Of a DNA stretch of 64,000 bases, positions 53,808-62,392 are shown in pieces (position 1 is the first letter of the stretch; every line of letters starts with the position of its first letter). Origin of the DNA: Proteiniborus sp. MB09-C3. Its GTDB lineage: Bacteria; Bacillota; Clostridia; Tissierellales; Proteiniboraceae. The position numbers and the translations under genes are program-made. Location of the stretch: the NCBI RefSeq assembly GCF_030263895.1, contig NZ_CP127161.1:2418001-2482000 (forward strand), written 5' to 3'. Under the pieces are notes generated by a model, which saw only the letters and a program-made list of their open reading frames with translations, had not been told where the DNA came from and did not search any database.

Positions 53808-54422
53808 ATGGTGGATATGAACAACTTAAATTCTATCTTGTTAGATGTTTTAAAAGAGCTAGGAAACATAGGATCTGGAAATGCAGCAACTGCACTTGCG
53901 ACTATGATTGATAAAAAAGTTGATATGAGGGTGCCTCAGGTAAAAATTCTGGAATTTAAAGATGTAGGTGAAATCTTAGGAGACAGTGAAACACCAGTAG
54001 TAGGCATTTACTTCAAAATGTCTGATGAAATAGAAGGAAATATTATGTTTGTATTAGATATTGATTCAGCATTAAATTTAACTAATATGCTTTTTGGCCG
54101 CAGTAATTCAAAAAACGAACTAGACGAAATGGATATGTCTGCTTTGTCTGAAGTTGGGAACATTTTGTCAGCATCGTATATTAATTCCTTAAGTGCTCTT
54201 ACTGGATTAAAGTTAAAGCTTTCTGTTCCATCTATTTGTGTAGACATGGCTGCTGCAATTCTTAGTGTACCTGCAGTTCAATTTGGTCATATTGGAGAAC
54301 ATGTTATTTTTATAGAAACCCAGTTTGAAGAGGATGATAGATTAATTACAGGAGATTTATTTCTGATACCAGAGGTTGATTCTTTTGAAAAAATATTAAG
54401 TAGTTTAGGGGTAGTTGGATAA
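53808..54422 (+). CDS. cheC: CheY-P phosphatase CheC
   Basis: Dephosphorylates CheY-P, working with CheD. The 204 residues contain two Glu-x-x-Asn active motifs, KELGNIGSGNAATAL and SEVGNILSASYINSL. It is a paralogue of the middle domain of FliY. Its stop shares one base with the cheD ATG. Confidence 0.95.
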   Translation: MVDMNNLNSILLDVLKELGNIGSGNAATALATMIDKKVDMRVPQVKILEFKDVGEILGDSETPVVGIYFKMSDEIEGNIMFVLDIDSALNLTNMLFGRSNSKNELDEMDMSALSEVGNILSASYINSLSALTGLKLKLSVPSICVDMAAAILSVPAVQFGHIGEHVIFIETQFEEDDRLITGDLFLIPEVDSFEKILSSLGVVG

Positions 54423-54904
54423 TGGAAATAGTTAAGGTAGGGATGGCAGATTTTAAAGTGATAAAATCCACAGGTATATTGACCACATTAGGTCTTGGTT
54501 CATGTGTAGGTATTGCTTTATATGATAGAATAAACAAGGTTGCAGGACTAGCGCATATCATGCTGCCGTCCAGTACGGAAATAAAAAACAATAGCAATAA
54601 AGCTAAGTTTGCTGATACTGCAATTCAAGAACTAGTAAAGGAAATGATTCTACTAGGAGCAAATAAAAAATATATAACTGCTAAACTTGCAGGTGGTTCT
54701 CAAATGTTTTCTTTTGATTCAAATACTGATATTTTGAGAATAGGAGAAAGAAACACATTGGCTTCAAAAAAGAAATTACAAGAATTAGATGTGCCTATAG
54801 TCGCTGAGGATACTGGGGGAAATTATGGTAGAACTATTGAGTTAAATAGCCAAGATGGCAATCTATTAATAAAAACAATAGGACATGGTGTAAAAAACAT
54901 ATAA
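54422..54904 (+). CDS. cheD: Chemoreceptor glutamine deamidase CheD
   Basis: Deamidates receptor glutamines and regulates CheC. The 160 residues show the catalytic Cys in TLGLGSCVGIALYD and the His in GLAHIMLPS, then KLAGGSQMF and AEDTGGNYGRTIEL. Presence of CheC and CheD together indicates the Bacillus-type three-part adaptation system. Confidence 0.96.
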   Translation: MEIVKVGMADFKVIKSTGILTTLGLGSCVGIALYDRINKVAGLAHIMLPSSTEIKNNSNKAKFADTAIQELVKEMILLGANKKYITAKLAGGSQMFSFDSNTDILRIGERNTLASKKKLQELDVPIVAEDTGGNYGRTIELNSQDGNLLIKTIGHGVKNI

Positions 54905-54928
54905 AGGTTAACTTTTACCACCTTTTTT
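54903..54928 (+). terminator. Weak terminator-like hairpin ahead of sigD
   Basis: AAAGGT (54903-54908) pairs with ACCTTT (54920-54925) around an 11-base loop, and the T run continues to 54928. It would only partly reduce transcription into sigD. Confidence 0.35.
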
Positions 54929-54940
54929 GGAGGTGACAAT

Positions 54941-55684
54941 ATGGCAATTGACGAGTTATGGAAACTCTATAAAGATACTAAAGATATTGAGTATAAACAA
55001 ACCTTAATTGAACGATATGTCCAACTAGTCAAGATTGTTGCTGGTAGAATGTATAATTATTATGGTGGAAATGTTGAGTATGAAGACTTAATAGGGTTTG
55101 GAATATTTGGGCTTATTGATGCAATAGATAAATTTGATATTAACAGAGATTTAAAATTCGAGACCTATGCTCAGATCAGAATAAGAGGCTCCATCATAGA
55201 TAGTTTAAGAAAAATCGATTGGGTACCTAGGGGATTGAGAAAAAAGGCAAAAGAGATAGAAAAAGCAGTGAGCATCATAGAAAACAAACTTGGAAGAAGT
55301 GCTACAATCAAAGAAATTGCTGACGAACTAAATATTAATGAAATAGAAGTGGAAAGTATACTTTCAGAGATTTCAACTATAAATGTACTATCTTTAGAGG
55401 AAACACTAGTCAGCAAAGGGGATATATATTTAAATTTGAGTGATTTGGAAAGTCCAGAGAAAAAGTTCGAAATTAAAGAACTAAAGTCTATTCTAAAGGA
55501 AGCTATAGAGGATCTTAATGAGAAGGAAAAAATAGTAGTTTCTTTATATTATTTTGAAGAGTTAACATATAAAGAAATAGCAAATATTTTAGAGGTTTCC
55601 GAATCGAGAATATCTCAGCTACATAGTAAAGCTATTCTATCACTTAGAAACGTATTAACATCAAAAGGAATTGGGAAATATTAA
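54941..55684 (+). CDS. sigD: Flagellar sigma factor SigD (FliA/WhiG type)
   Basis: Sigma factor for late flagellar, chemotaxis and autolysin genes. The 247 residues have region 2 with YEDLIGFGIFGLIDAIDKFD and FETYAQIRIRGSIID, region 3 with IKEIADELNINEIEV, and region 4 with YKEIANILEVSESRISQLHS. Its anti-sigma factor FlgM is not in the window. It is near the end of the operon, as in Bacillus. Confidence 0.96.
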   Translation: MAIDELWKLYKDTKDIEYKQTLIERYVQLVKIVAGRMYNYYGGNVEYEDLIGFGIFGLIDAIDKFDINRDLKFETYAQIRIRGSIIDSLRKIDWVPRGLRKKAKEIEKAVSIIENKLGRSATIKEIADELNINEIEVESILSEISTINVLSLEETLVSKGDIYLNLSDLESPEKKFEIKELKSILKEAIEDLNEKEKIVVSLYYFEELTYKEIANILEVSESRISQLHSKAILSLRNVLTSKGIGKY

Positions 55685-55702
55685 TTATTAGGATGTGATT
55701 AT

Positions 55703-57541
55703 ATGTCTCAAAATTATGTTATTTTAGAGGGTAAGGATCTTAATACATTAATAGATGAAGGACTTAATAGATTAAAAAAAGACAAGGATCAAGTAGAGAT
55801 TGAGGTTTTAGAAAAAGACAAATCATTAATGGGGGTATCTATCAGAGATTACAAGATAAAGATGTCATTAAAGCAGCCTATTAGTGAAGAAATCCATATG
55901 AGCAAAGAAATAGCAAAAAGTGAAAAATTATTAGATTTAATATCAAGTGAGTCTTATAATAAAGACTATTTTATGCTAAAATTTTTAGATGATGGTGTAT
56001 ATCTTACTATTCTAGATTGGGACACTTTTTATTCAAATACAAGACAAGTACTTGATGCAATAAGAAAGAAAAAAATAACAGATATCGATATTAAAGCAAT
56101 AGAAGAAGCTTTAAATTCCACAGAGAAAAAAGAGTTTAAGATTGCGCCAAAGCAAGAAGAAATATTGTTTGATGCAGAGCTGAATATAGATATTTCAAAG
56201 GACAGCTTATATGCTTATATTACATTAATTCCTCCAGATGGTGGAAAAGAAATGGAAATAGATTCAGCGTTAGAAGAAATCGGTAAACAAATTAAACATG
56301 GATTGGATATCAACTTAGTTAGTAAAGTAATTAGTGAGAGACATTACAACAATAAAACATTAGTAGCAACAGGTGAAGTAGCCATAGATGGAGAAGATGG
56401 CTATATAAAGTATCTTTTTTCAGATAAGACAAATACAACTCCTCGTATGCTAGAGGATGGCAGTGTTGATTTTAGAAACCTTGACATAATACACAATGTT
56501 AGAATGGGAGATATATTAGCAGAATTGATACATCCAACTAGTGGTAAGCAAGGTACTACAGTACGGGGAGAGCTTATAAAGTGTAAAAACGGAAAAGAAG
56601 CAATATTTAGATATGGCAAAAATGTAAAAGTTTCTGAAGATGGAAACAAGTTAATAGCAGAAAAAGATGGGCAGGTACGTTTAGAAGATGGCAAGGTTGA
56701 AGTGAATGAAGTCCTTGAAGTAAAAGAAAATGTTGATAATTCAACAGGTAATATAAAATTTAATGGCACTATTAAAATTAGAGGTAATGTTATAACTGGA
56801 TTTAAGGTAGATTCAGATGGAGATGTGGAAATTGAAGGAGTAGTTGAGGGTGCTGAAATAACTAGTCTAGGTAATATTCTTTTAAAAAGAGGAATTCAAG
56901 GATATAATAAGGGCAGACTTATTTCTAAAGGCTCTATTGTTGCAAAATATATTGAAAATAGCTATTTAGAAGCTGATAGTGATATTATAGCAGATGCAAT
57001 AATGCATAGCGAGGTGTCTAGCAAGGGAAATATAAAAGTATCTGGGAGAAAAGGTTTAATTGTCGGAGGAACCTGTAAAGCAGCCGTTGAAATAGCAGCT
57101 AAAACCATTGGTTCAACTATGGCAACTGCAACTATTTTAGAAGTGGGAGTGGTTCCAGGTCAAAGAGCTAATCAAGAAGCAATTAAGAGCAAAATCGATG
57201 AAACTGAAAGTAATATTGAAAAGTTAAATAAAACCATTACCTTATTTAATAGACTATCTAAAAATGGCGAATTAACAGAAGAAAAAGAAGACATGTTGAG
57301 CAAAACCATTCGAACAAGAAATATCCTTAATCAAAACCTAGATAATCTAAAAAAAGAATTAGCCTACATTGGAATGCAGATAGAATTATTATCTAGAGGT
57401 AGGGTAAAAGCTGAGAATGTTATATATCCTGGAGTAAAGATTATTATTGGTAACAGCACTATGTTTGTAAGAGATGAAATAAAGCATTGTACTATCTATA
57501 GAGAAGATAACGAAATAAAGATTGGTCCATATGAATTATAA
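55703..57541 (+). CDS. FapA (DUF342) family protein
   Basis: Large protein of the flagellar assembly protein A family. The 612 residues have an N-terminal KH-like/Jag-N-type segment (LNTLIDEGLNRLKKDKDQVE), a middle beta-helix built of short glycine-containing turns (about 340-480, for example GDVEIEGVVEGAEITSLGNI), and a coiled coil (about 495-565). A Vibrio homologue helps place the flagellar GTPase; no function is established in Firmicutes. It lies after sigD. Confidence 0.87.
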   Translation: MSQNYVILEGKDLNTLIDEGLNRLKKDKDQVEIEVLEKDKSLMGVSIRDYKIKMSLKQPISEEIHMSKEIAKSEKLLDLISSESYNKDYFMLKFLDDGVYLTILDWDTFYSNTRQVLDAIRKKKITDIDIKAIEEALNSTEKKEFKIAPKQEEILFDAELNIDISKDSLYAYITLIPPDGGKEMEIDSALEEIGKQIKHGLDINLVSKVISERHYNNKTLVATGEVAIDGEDGYIKYLFSDKTNTTPRMLEDGSVDFRNLDIIHNVRMGDILAELIHPTSGKQGTTVRGELIKCKNGKEAIFRYGKNVKVSEDGNKLIAEKDGQVRLEDGKVEVNEVLEVKENVDNSTGNIKFNGTIKIRGNVITGFKVDSDGDVEIEGVVEGAEITSLGNILLKRGIQGYNKGRLISKGSIVAKYIENSYLEADSDIIADAIMHSEVSSKGNIKVSGRKGLIVGGTCKAAVEIAAKTIGSTMATATILEVGVVPGQRANQEAIKSKIDETESNIEKLNKTITLFNRLSKNGELTEEKEDMLSKTIRTRNILNQNLDNLKKELAYIGMQIELLSRGRVKAENVIYPGVKIIIGNSTMFVRDEIKHCTIYREDNEIKIGPYEL

Positions 57542-57564
57542 TAGTATTAAGGGGGTATTATTCG

Positions 57565-57894
57565 ATGAGACCAATTGATTTAAATAACCTTGTTCCAAAT
57601 ACACAATTAGTTTCAAAGGTACAGCATGTAGAAAATAACAAGCAAAAACATTTTGTACATGATCAAACCATAATCCAAAATAGAAAGTTTGAGAGAGAGC
57701 TAAAGAAGGTTAATACAACAGATAAACCATATCATGTTAAGATCGATAATAAACAGAAGGGTAATAAAGGCAAGGGTAACCATGGGGAAAAAGAGGAGAA
57801 ATCTAACCAAGAAAAAAATGAAAAAGAAATAAGCAAAAAAACTGAGAGCATATCATGCGGAACTGTAGGCACTAAAATTGATATTAAAATTTAA
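57565..57894 (+). CDS. Small lysine-rich protein of the fla operon
   Basis: Not recognised. The 109 residues are hydrophilic and basic, with a central disordered-looking stretch rich in Lys, Gly, Asn and Glu (HGEKEEKSNQEKNEKEISKK). No membrane segment or known motif is visible. GGGGGTATT lies ahead of the ATG, and its stop codon is 9 bases before the next ATG, so it is cotranscribed with the FapA-like and SwrB-like genes. Confidence 0.7.
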   Translation: MRPIDLNNLVPNTQLVSKVQHVENNKQKHFVHDQTIIQNRKFERELKKVNTTDKPYHVKIDNKQKGNKGKGNHGEKEEKSNQEKNEKEISKKTESISCGTVGTKIDIKI

Positions 57895-57905
57895 TGAGGT
57901 GCAGA

Positions 57906-58352
57906 ATGAATACTATTATATTCTTTTTTGGTTTACTTTTGATTATATTATCATCTATAGCTATTATGTATAATAAAAAGAGTGAAAAAAACATCATTAA
58001 GGAGACAGTCTTATCAAATTATACTGCTGGGATTAGTTCTTATCCAGAGGAAAAAAAAGCACGCTTTGATAAAATATTAGATGCTGCTAATGATAATAAG
58101 GAAGCTGTGTTTATTGATGAAAAATCGTTTTCGGATTCATTTGATAAGGAATCCAGTTTTGCAGATGTTAATACTAATAACATTATTGACTATAGAGAAG
58201 AAGTAAAGGGTGACATTCAGAATTATAGTTTTGATAAAATTATTGAACTAAGTAATTCAGGATTAAAGGCAGAAGAGATTGCAAAGATTACGAGCAAAGG
58301 TATTAGAGAAGTCGAGATTATTTTAAGGCTTCAGAATAAGAAAAGTAATTAA
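57906..58352 (+). CDS. SwrB-like membrane protein (DUF6115 type)
   Basis: Membrane-anchored protein of 148 residues in the position of Bacillus swrB, between the sigD region and rpsB. It has an N-terminal membrane segment (about 3-20), an acidic linker and a C-terminal helix-turn-helix-like stretch IIELSNSGLKAEEIAKITSK. SwrB promotes flagellar export-gate assembly. The match is by architecture and place, not strong identity. The ATG at 57906 has GAGGTG upstream; the ATG at 57894 would overlap the previous stop. Confidence 0.72.
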   Translation: MNTIIFFFGLLLIILSSIAIMYNKKSEKNIIKETVLSNYTAGISSYPEEKKARFDKILDAANDNKEAVFIDEKSFSDSFDKESSFADVNTNNIIDYREEVKGDIQNYSFDKIIELSNSGLKAEEIAKITSKGIREVEIILRLQNKKSN

Positions 58353-58389
58353 CAAAATATAGTATAAAAACGAAAAAAAAGAGGATTAT

Positions 58390-58450
58390 AGTATAATACC
58401 ATGTATATCGTAAAAAACTTATTGCTAAATTAAACGTGGTATGTTATACT
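58390..58450 (+). repeat. Inverted repeat spanning the rpsB promoter
   Basis: AGTATAATACCATGT (58390-58404) is matched by the reverse complement of 58434-58450 (ACGTGGTATGTTATACT), with a 2-base bulge and one G-T pair. The right arm covers the spacer end and the -10 of the rpsB promoter; the left arm contains another TATAAT (58392-58397). Confidence 0.6.
58422..58450 (+). promoter_or_regulatory. SigA-type promoter for rpsB
   Basis: TTGCTA (58422-58427), a 17-bp spacer and TATACT (58445-58450) with the extended TG at 58442-58443. No terminator separates it from the flagellar operon, so rpsB may also receive read-through. Confidence 0.7.
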
Positions 58451-58470
58451 ACATAAGGTGAAACTACACA

Positions 58471-58527
58471 CACTCTTTGATCTTTAGGGTTGTGCCATTA
58501 TGGTGCCCTATAGAGCTGAGAAGAGTG
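58471..58527 (+). ncRNA. Folded leader of rpsB
   Basis: The 5' leader folds into a nested hairpin: CACTCTT (58471-58477) with AAGAGTG (58521-58527), TAGGG (58485-58489) with CCCTA (58506-58510), and a small TGCCA/TGGTG tip (58493-58505). It lies between the promoter and the GGGAGG of rpsB, the usual place for autogenous control by S2. No specific known family is claimed. Confidence 0.6.
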
Positions 58528-58554
58528 GAGGAAAAACAAAGGGAGGTGAATGGC

Positions 58555-59253
58555 ATGTCAGTTATTACTATGAAAAGTCTTTTAGAAGCAGGAGTACATT
58601 TTGGACATCAGACAAGAAGATGGAATCCAAAGATGGCAGAATATATTTTTACCGAAAGAAATGGAATATACATTATTGATTTACAGAAGACAGTTGTAAA
58701 AGTAGAGGAAGCATATGAATTTATTAAAGATGTAGCTGCTAATGGTGGAGAAATACTTTTTGTTGGTACAAAGAAACAAGCACAGGAATCTATTGAAAGC
58801 GAATCAAAAAGATGCGGCATGCATTTTGTAAGCCAAAGATGGCTTGGAGGAATGCTTACAAACTATAAGACAATAAGAAAAAGAATTGAGAGACTTCAAC
58901 AGCTTCAAAAAATGGAGGAAGACGGAACTTTCGATGTTCTTCCTAAGAAAGAAGTAATTAAATTGAAGCATGAAGCTGAGAGATTAGAAAAATTCCTCGG
59001 TGGCATTAAAAATATGCAAAGAACACCAGATGCATTATTCGTTGTTGACCCTAGAAAAGAAAAAATTGCAGTTAAGGAAGCTAGGATACTTGGAATACCT
59101 GTAGTAGGGATTGTAGATACAAATTGCGATCCAGAAGAAGTAGATTTTGTAATTCCAGGAAACGATGATGCAATAAGAGCTGTTAAGCTACTTACTGAAA
59201 CTATTGCTAATGCTGTCTTAGAGGGTAAACAAGGCGAGCAAATAGAAGAGTAA
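58555..59253 (+). CDS. rpsB: Ribosomal protein S2
   Basis: Small-subunit protein needed for 30S function. The 232 residues have [44 protein letters not shown] and [20 protein letters not shown]. The ATG at 58555 follows GGGAGGTGAATGGC; the longer frame from 58477 runs through the folded leader and is rejected. tsf follows. Confidence 0.98.
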   Translation: MSVITMKSLLEAGVHFGHQTRRWNPKMAEYIFTERNGIYIIDLQKTVVKVEEAYEFIKDVAANGGEILFVGTKKQAQESIESESKRCGMHFVSQRWLGGMLTNYKTIRKRIERLQQLQKMEEDGTFDVLPKKEVIKLKHEAERLEKFLGGIKNMQRTPDALFVVDPRKEKIAVKEARILGIPVVGIVDTNCDPEEVDFVIPGNDDAIRAVKLLTETIANAVLEGKQGEQIEE

Positions 59254-59257
59254 TCAT

Positions 59258-59306
59258 AAAGGTAAGGGTTATAGGGGATTTTTTCCCTTACTGCTCTTAC
59301 CTTTTT
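59258..59306 (+). terminator. Terminator or attenuator between rpsB and tsf
   Basis: AAAGGTAAG (59258-59266) pairs perfectly with CTTACCTTT (59296-59304), enclosing an inner GGGGA/TTCCC-type stem (59274-59278 with 59284-59288). T bases run to 59306. It would lower tsf transcription relative to rpsB. Confidence 0.6.
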
Positions 59307-59328
59307 AATTTAAAAGGAGGCATGGAAA

Positions 59329-59976
59329 ATGGCTATATCAGCAGGAATGGTTAAGGAATTAAGAGAAAGAACAGGCGCTGGAATGCTTGATTGTAAAAAA
59401 GCTTTAGAGGAAACAAACGGAGACATTGAAAAAGCTATCGATTTGTTAAGAGAAAAAGGATTGTCGAAGGCTGCTAAAAAAGCAGGAAGAATTGCATCCG
59501 AAGGTATTGTAGAAGCATACATACATGGAGGCAGAATTGGTGTATTGATTGAAGTTAATACTGAGACAGACTTTGTTGCAAAAAATGAAGAGTTTAGAGC
59601 TTTTGTAAAAGATATGGCAATGCAAGTAGCAGCTTCAAATCCTAGATATGTTTCAGTAGATGAAGTTCCACAAGATGAAATAGAAAAAGAAAGAGAAATA
59701 TTAAAGCATCAAGCATTAAATGAAGGCAAACCTGAGCATATTGCAGAAAAAATGGTTGAAGGAAGAATTGAAAAATACTATAAAGAGGTATGCCTATTAG
59801 AACAACCATTTATTAAAGATTCTGATGTTGCTGTAAAGGACCTTTTAGCTGAAAAAATTGCTAAGATTGGTGAAAATATTAAAATAAGAAGATTTGTTAG
59901 ATATCAGGTTGGAGAAGGCCTAGAAAAAAGAGAAGAAAACTTTGCTGAAGAGGTAGCTAAACAAATCAATGGCTAA
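59329..59976 (+). CDS. tsf: Elongation factor Ts
   Basis: Nucleotide exchange factor for EF-Tu. The 215 residues have the N-terminal UBA-like domain [20 protein letters not shown] and the core motif [14 protein letters not shown]. It has the single shortened core domain usual in Clostridia. AAAGGAGG precedes the start. A perfect hairpin without a good T tract follows. Confidence 0.97.
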   Translation: MAISAGMVKELRERTGAGMLDCKKALEETNGDIEKAIDLLREKGLSKAAKKAGRIASEGIVEAYIHGGRIGVLIEVNTETDFVAKNEEFRAFVKDMAMQVAASNPRYVSVDEVPQDEIEKEREILKHQALNEGKPEHIAEKMVEGRIEKYYKEVCLLEQPFIKDSDVAVKDLLAEKIAKIGENIKIRRFVRYQVGEGLEKREENFAEEVAKQING

Positions 59977-59980
59977 TTGG

Positions 59981-60005
59981 ATGGAGAACACAAAGTGTTC
60001 TCCAT
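59981..60005 (+). terminator. Hairpin after tsf
   Basis: ATGGAGAACAC (59981-59991) pairs perfectly with GTGTTCTCCAT (59995-60005) around AAA. Only TTG follows, so termination is probably incomplete. Confidence 0.5.
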
Positions 60006-60101
60006 TTGAATAAAAATTTCAGGCCTTTTATTCAGGTGAAATTACTATTTATTGAAGGTATTTTTAATATAATGTAGAATATGTATGCTAGGAGTGTTTA
60101 C

Positions 60102-60818
60102 ATGATAGAACCCAAATATAAAAGAATTGTTCTTAAACTAAGCGGTGAAGCATTAGCAGGAGATAAAGGTTTTGGTATCGATGAAAACACTATTGTTAAG
60201 ATAGCTGAAGAAATAAAAAAAATACAAGAGATGAAAGTGCAGGTGGCCATAGTAGTTGGAGGAGGAAACTTTTGGAGAGGCAGAAGCTCAGAAGGAATGG
60301 ATAGAACGACTTCAGACTACATGGGAATGCTAGGAACTACAATTAATGCACTTGCTTTACAGGATGCTTTAGAAAAGATAGGTGTTTTAACAAGGGTACA
60401 GACTGCTATTGAAATGAGACAAATTGCGGAGCCTTATATAAGAAGAAGAGCTATTAGGCATTTAGAAAAAGGTAGAGTTGTGATTTTTGCAGGTGGTTCA
60501 GGTAATCCTTATTTTTCAACTGATACTACGGCTGCACTGAGAGCTGCAGAGATTGAAGCAGAGGTTATCTTACTTGCTAAAAAAGGTGTAGATGGAGTTT
60601 ATGATTCTGACCCTTATTTGAACACAGAAGCTAAAAAATTTGAGAAATTAAAATATATAGATATATTAAACTTAGGGTTGGGAATTATGGATTCTACTGC
60701 TACTTCATTATGTATGGATAACAAAATACCTTTAATTGTTTTCGGTATCGATGATGCCAACAATATTGTAAGAATTATTCAGGGAGATCAAATTGGAACA
60801 CAAGTAAAGGAGGAATGA
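60102..60818 (+). CDS. pyrH: UMP kinase
   Basis: Bacterial-type UMP kinase of the amino acid kinase fold, supplying UDP. The 238 residues show [29 protein letters not shown] and [16 protein letters not shown]. The ATG at 60102 follows CTAGGAGTG; the ATG at 60081 would include that site. It precedes frr with no gap, the standard order. Confidence 0.96.
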   Translation: MIEPKYKRIVLKLSGEALAGDKGFGIDENTIVKIAEEIKKIQEMKVQVAIVVGGGNFWRGRSSEGMDRTTSDYMGMLGTTINALALQDALEKIGVLTRVQTAIEMRQIAEPYIRRRAIRHLEKGRVVIFAGGSGNPYFSTDTTAALRAAEIEAEVILLAKKGVDGVYDSDPYLNTEAKKFEKLKYIDILNLGLGIMDSTATSLCMDNKIPLIVFGIDDANNIVRIIQGDQIGTQVKEE

Positions 60819-60820
60819 TT

Positions 60821-61378
60821 ATGTATCTAGATATTCATAAGCAAACAGAAGAAAGGATGAAAAAAGCTATTAAGTCATACAAAGATGAACTTAATAGTGT
60901 AAGGGCTGGAAGAGCTAATCCTACTTTATTAGACAGAATTTCTATTGATTATTATGGAACTCAAACACCACTAAACCAAATAGCAAATATATCTGCACCA
61001 GAGCCAAGACTCCTTGTCATTCAACCATGGGATGTTAACGTTGTATCTCAGATTGAAAAGTCAATTTTGAAATCAGACTTAGGTCTAAACCCATCAGTTG
61101 ATGGGAAGATAATTAGACTAGCTATACCTCAACTAACAGAGGAACGAAGAAAGGAATTAATAAAAGTAGTGAAAAAGGTTGCAGAGAATGCAAAAGTTGC
61201 TATTAGAAATGGTAGAAGAGAAGCAAATGAACAGATTAAGAAATTGCAGAAATCTTCGGAAATAACTGAGGATGAACAAAAACAAGCAGAAGATCAAATG
61301 CAAAAAATTACAGATAAATACATTGAAGAGATTGATAGCTTACTAGGCCAGAAAGAGAAGGAGCTATTGGAGGTATAG
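60821..61378 (+). CDS. frr: Ribosome recycling factor
   Basis: Splits post-termination ribosomes with EF-G. The 185 residues match the family length and contain LNSVRAGRANPTLLDRI, VDGKIIRLAIPQLTEERR and VRNGRREAN-type motif (IRNGRREANEQIKK). The ATG at 60821 has AAAGGAGG 7 bases upstream. Confidence 0.97.
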   Translation: MYLDIHKQTEERMKKAIKSYKDELNSVRAGRANPTLLDRISIDYYGTQTPLNQIANISAPEPRLLVIQPWDVNVVSQIEKSILKSDLGLNPSVDGKIIRLAIPQLTEERRKELIKVVKKVAENAKVAIRNGRREANEQIKKLQKSSEITEDEQKQAEDQMQKITDKYIEEIDSLLGQKEKELLEV

Positions 61379-61383
61379 TTTTT

Positions 61384-61578
61384 TTGAATGAATTTGATGT
61401 TTTAGGTTTCCCATTAGAAGAAGGATTAGTTTTTTTAAGAAGATTAGGTGACAAAAGAATAGAGATTAAAGGGACAACAGCAAATAAAAAGGATAAAGAG
61501 ACTTTACTATTTGAGCCAAGGATAATCAGATGTACTGAAACTGAAAGTATTATTACTGTTGTAATTAGTTACTTTTAA
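61384..61578 (+). CDS. Small unknown protein between frr and uppS
   Basis: Not recognised. The 64-residue frame starts with a TTG at 61384, with GGAGGT 9 bases upstream, overlapping the end of frr, and ends at a strong terminator. The pattern DVLGFPLEEGLVFLRRLGDK followed by EPRIIRCTE and ITVVISYF recalls PASTA-like small domains (a helix that recognises variable ligand, then strands), but this is a guess. It is compact and contains no membrane segment. Confidence 0.65.
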   Translation: MNEFDVLGFPLEEGLVFLRRLGDKRIEIKGTTANKKDKETLLFEPRIIRCTETESIITVVISYF

Positions 61579-61606
61579 CCCCTTCTTATGTAAAGAAGGG
61601 GTTTTT
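61577..61606 (+). terminator. Intrinsic terminator before uppS
   Basis: AACCCCTTCTT (61577-61587) pairs perfectly with AAGAAGGGGTT (61593-61603) around a 5-base loop, with T bases to 61606. It ends the pyrH-frr unit, so uppS-cdsA-dxr probably starts afresh. Confidence 0.9.
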
Positions 61607-61638
61607 AGTAGTTTCTATGCTATATGGAGGTAATAGAT

Positions 61639-62382
61639 ATGAGCACAAAAAGTATTAATTTTATGTTAAATAAAATAGATATGGATAGGATGCCTAAACA
61701 TGTGGCTATAATAATGGATGGTAATGGGAGATGGGCAAAAAAAAGATTACTTCCAAGGACAGCAGGCCATAGAGAAGGAGTAGAAAGAGTCAAGGAAATT
61801 GTTGAGGAAGCTGGAAATCTTGGAATACCATACTTAACCCTATTTGCTTTTTCTACAGAAAATTGGGGACGTCCTAAAGATGAAGTTGATACATTAATGA
61901 AACTTTTAGTTGAATATTTGAAAAAAGAACTTAATACCTTACATGAAAATAATGTAAAAATAAACATTTTGGGTAACTTAGATAAATTGCCTCCTACACC
62001 GAGAAAAGAAGTATATAATGCAGTTGAGAAAACAAAATACAATAGTAAAATGAATTTAAATATTGCATTAAATTATGGTGGTAGATATGAAATAGTTAAT
62101 GGGATAAAGTTATTAGTAAATGATGTGAAAAGTGGTAACATTAATTTAGACGATATAGATGAAGACTTATTTAAGAACTATCTTTTTACAAAAGATCAAC
62201 CTGATCCTGATTTGCTAATTAGACCAAGCGGAGAAAAACGTATAAGTAATTTTTTACTTTATCAAATTGCTTATACAGAATTTATTTTTACAGATGTATA
62301 CTGGCCAGAGTTTACTACAGAAGAATTTTATAAATCTATAATTGAATTTCAAAGTAGAAAACGTAGATTTGGGGGAATTTAG
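61639..62382 (+). CDS. uppS: Undecaprenyl diphosphate synthase
   Basis: Makes the C55 lipid carrier for cell wall synthesis by cis-prenyl chain elongation. The 247 residues show AIIMDGNGRWAKKR with the catalytic Asp, LFAFSTENWGRP, and LIRPSGEKRISNFLLYQ. The ATG at 61639 follows GGAGGTAATAGAT. cdsA and dxr follow, linking the carrier lipid, phospholipid and isoprenoid pathways. Confidence 0.96.
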   Translation: MSTKSINFMLNKIDMDRMPKHVAIIMDGNGRWAKKRLLPRTAGHREGVERVKEIVEEAGNLGIPYLTLFAFSTENWGRPKDEVDTLMKLLVEYLKKELNTLHENNVKINILGNLDKLPPTPRKEVYNAVEKTKYNSKMNLNIALNYGGRYEIVNGIKLLVNDVKSGNINLDDIDEDLFKNYLFTKDQPDPDLLIRPSGEKRISNFLLYQIAYTEFIFTDVYWPEFTTEEFYKSIIEFQSRKRRFGGI

Positions 62383-62392
62383 GTGAATAGCT

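Noticed and set aside
58477-58554. N-terminal extension of rpsB from 58477
   Set aside because: It would translate the folded leader and the ribosome binding site; S2 homologues start at the ATG at 58555.
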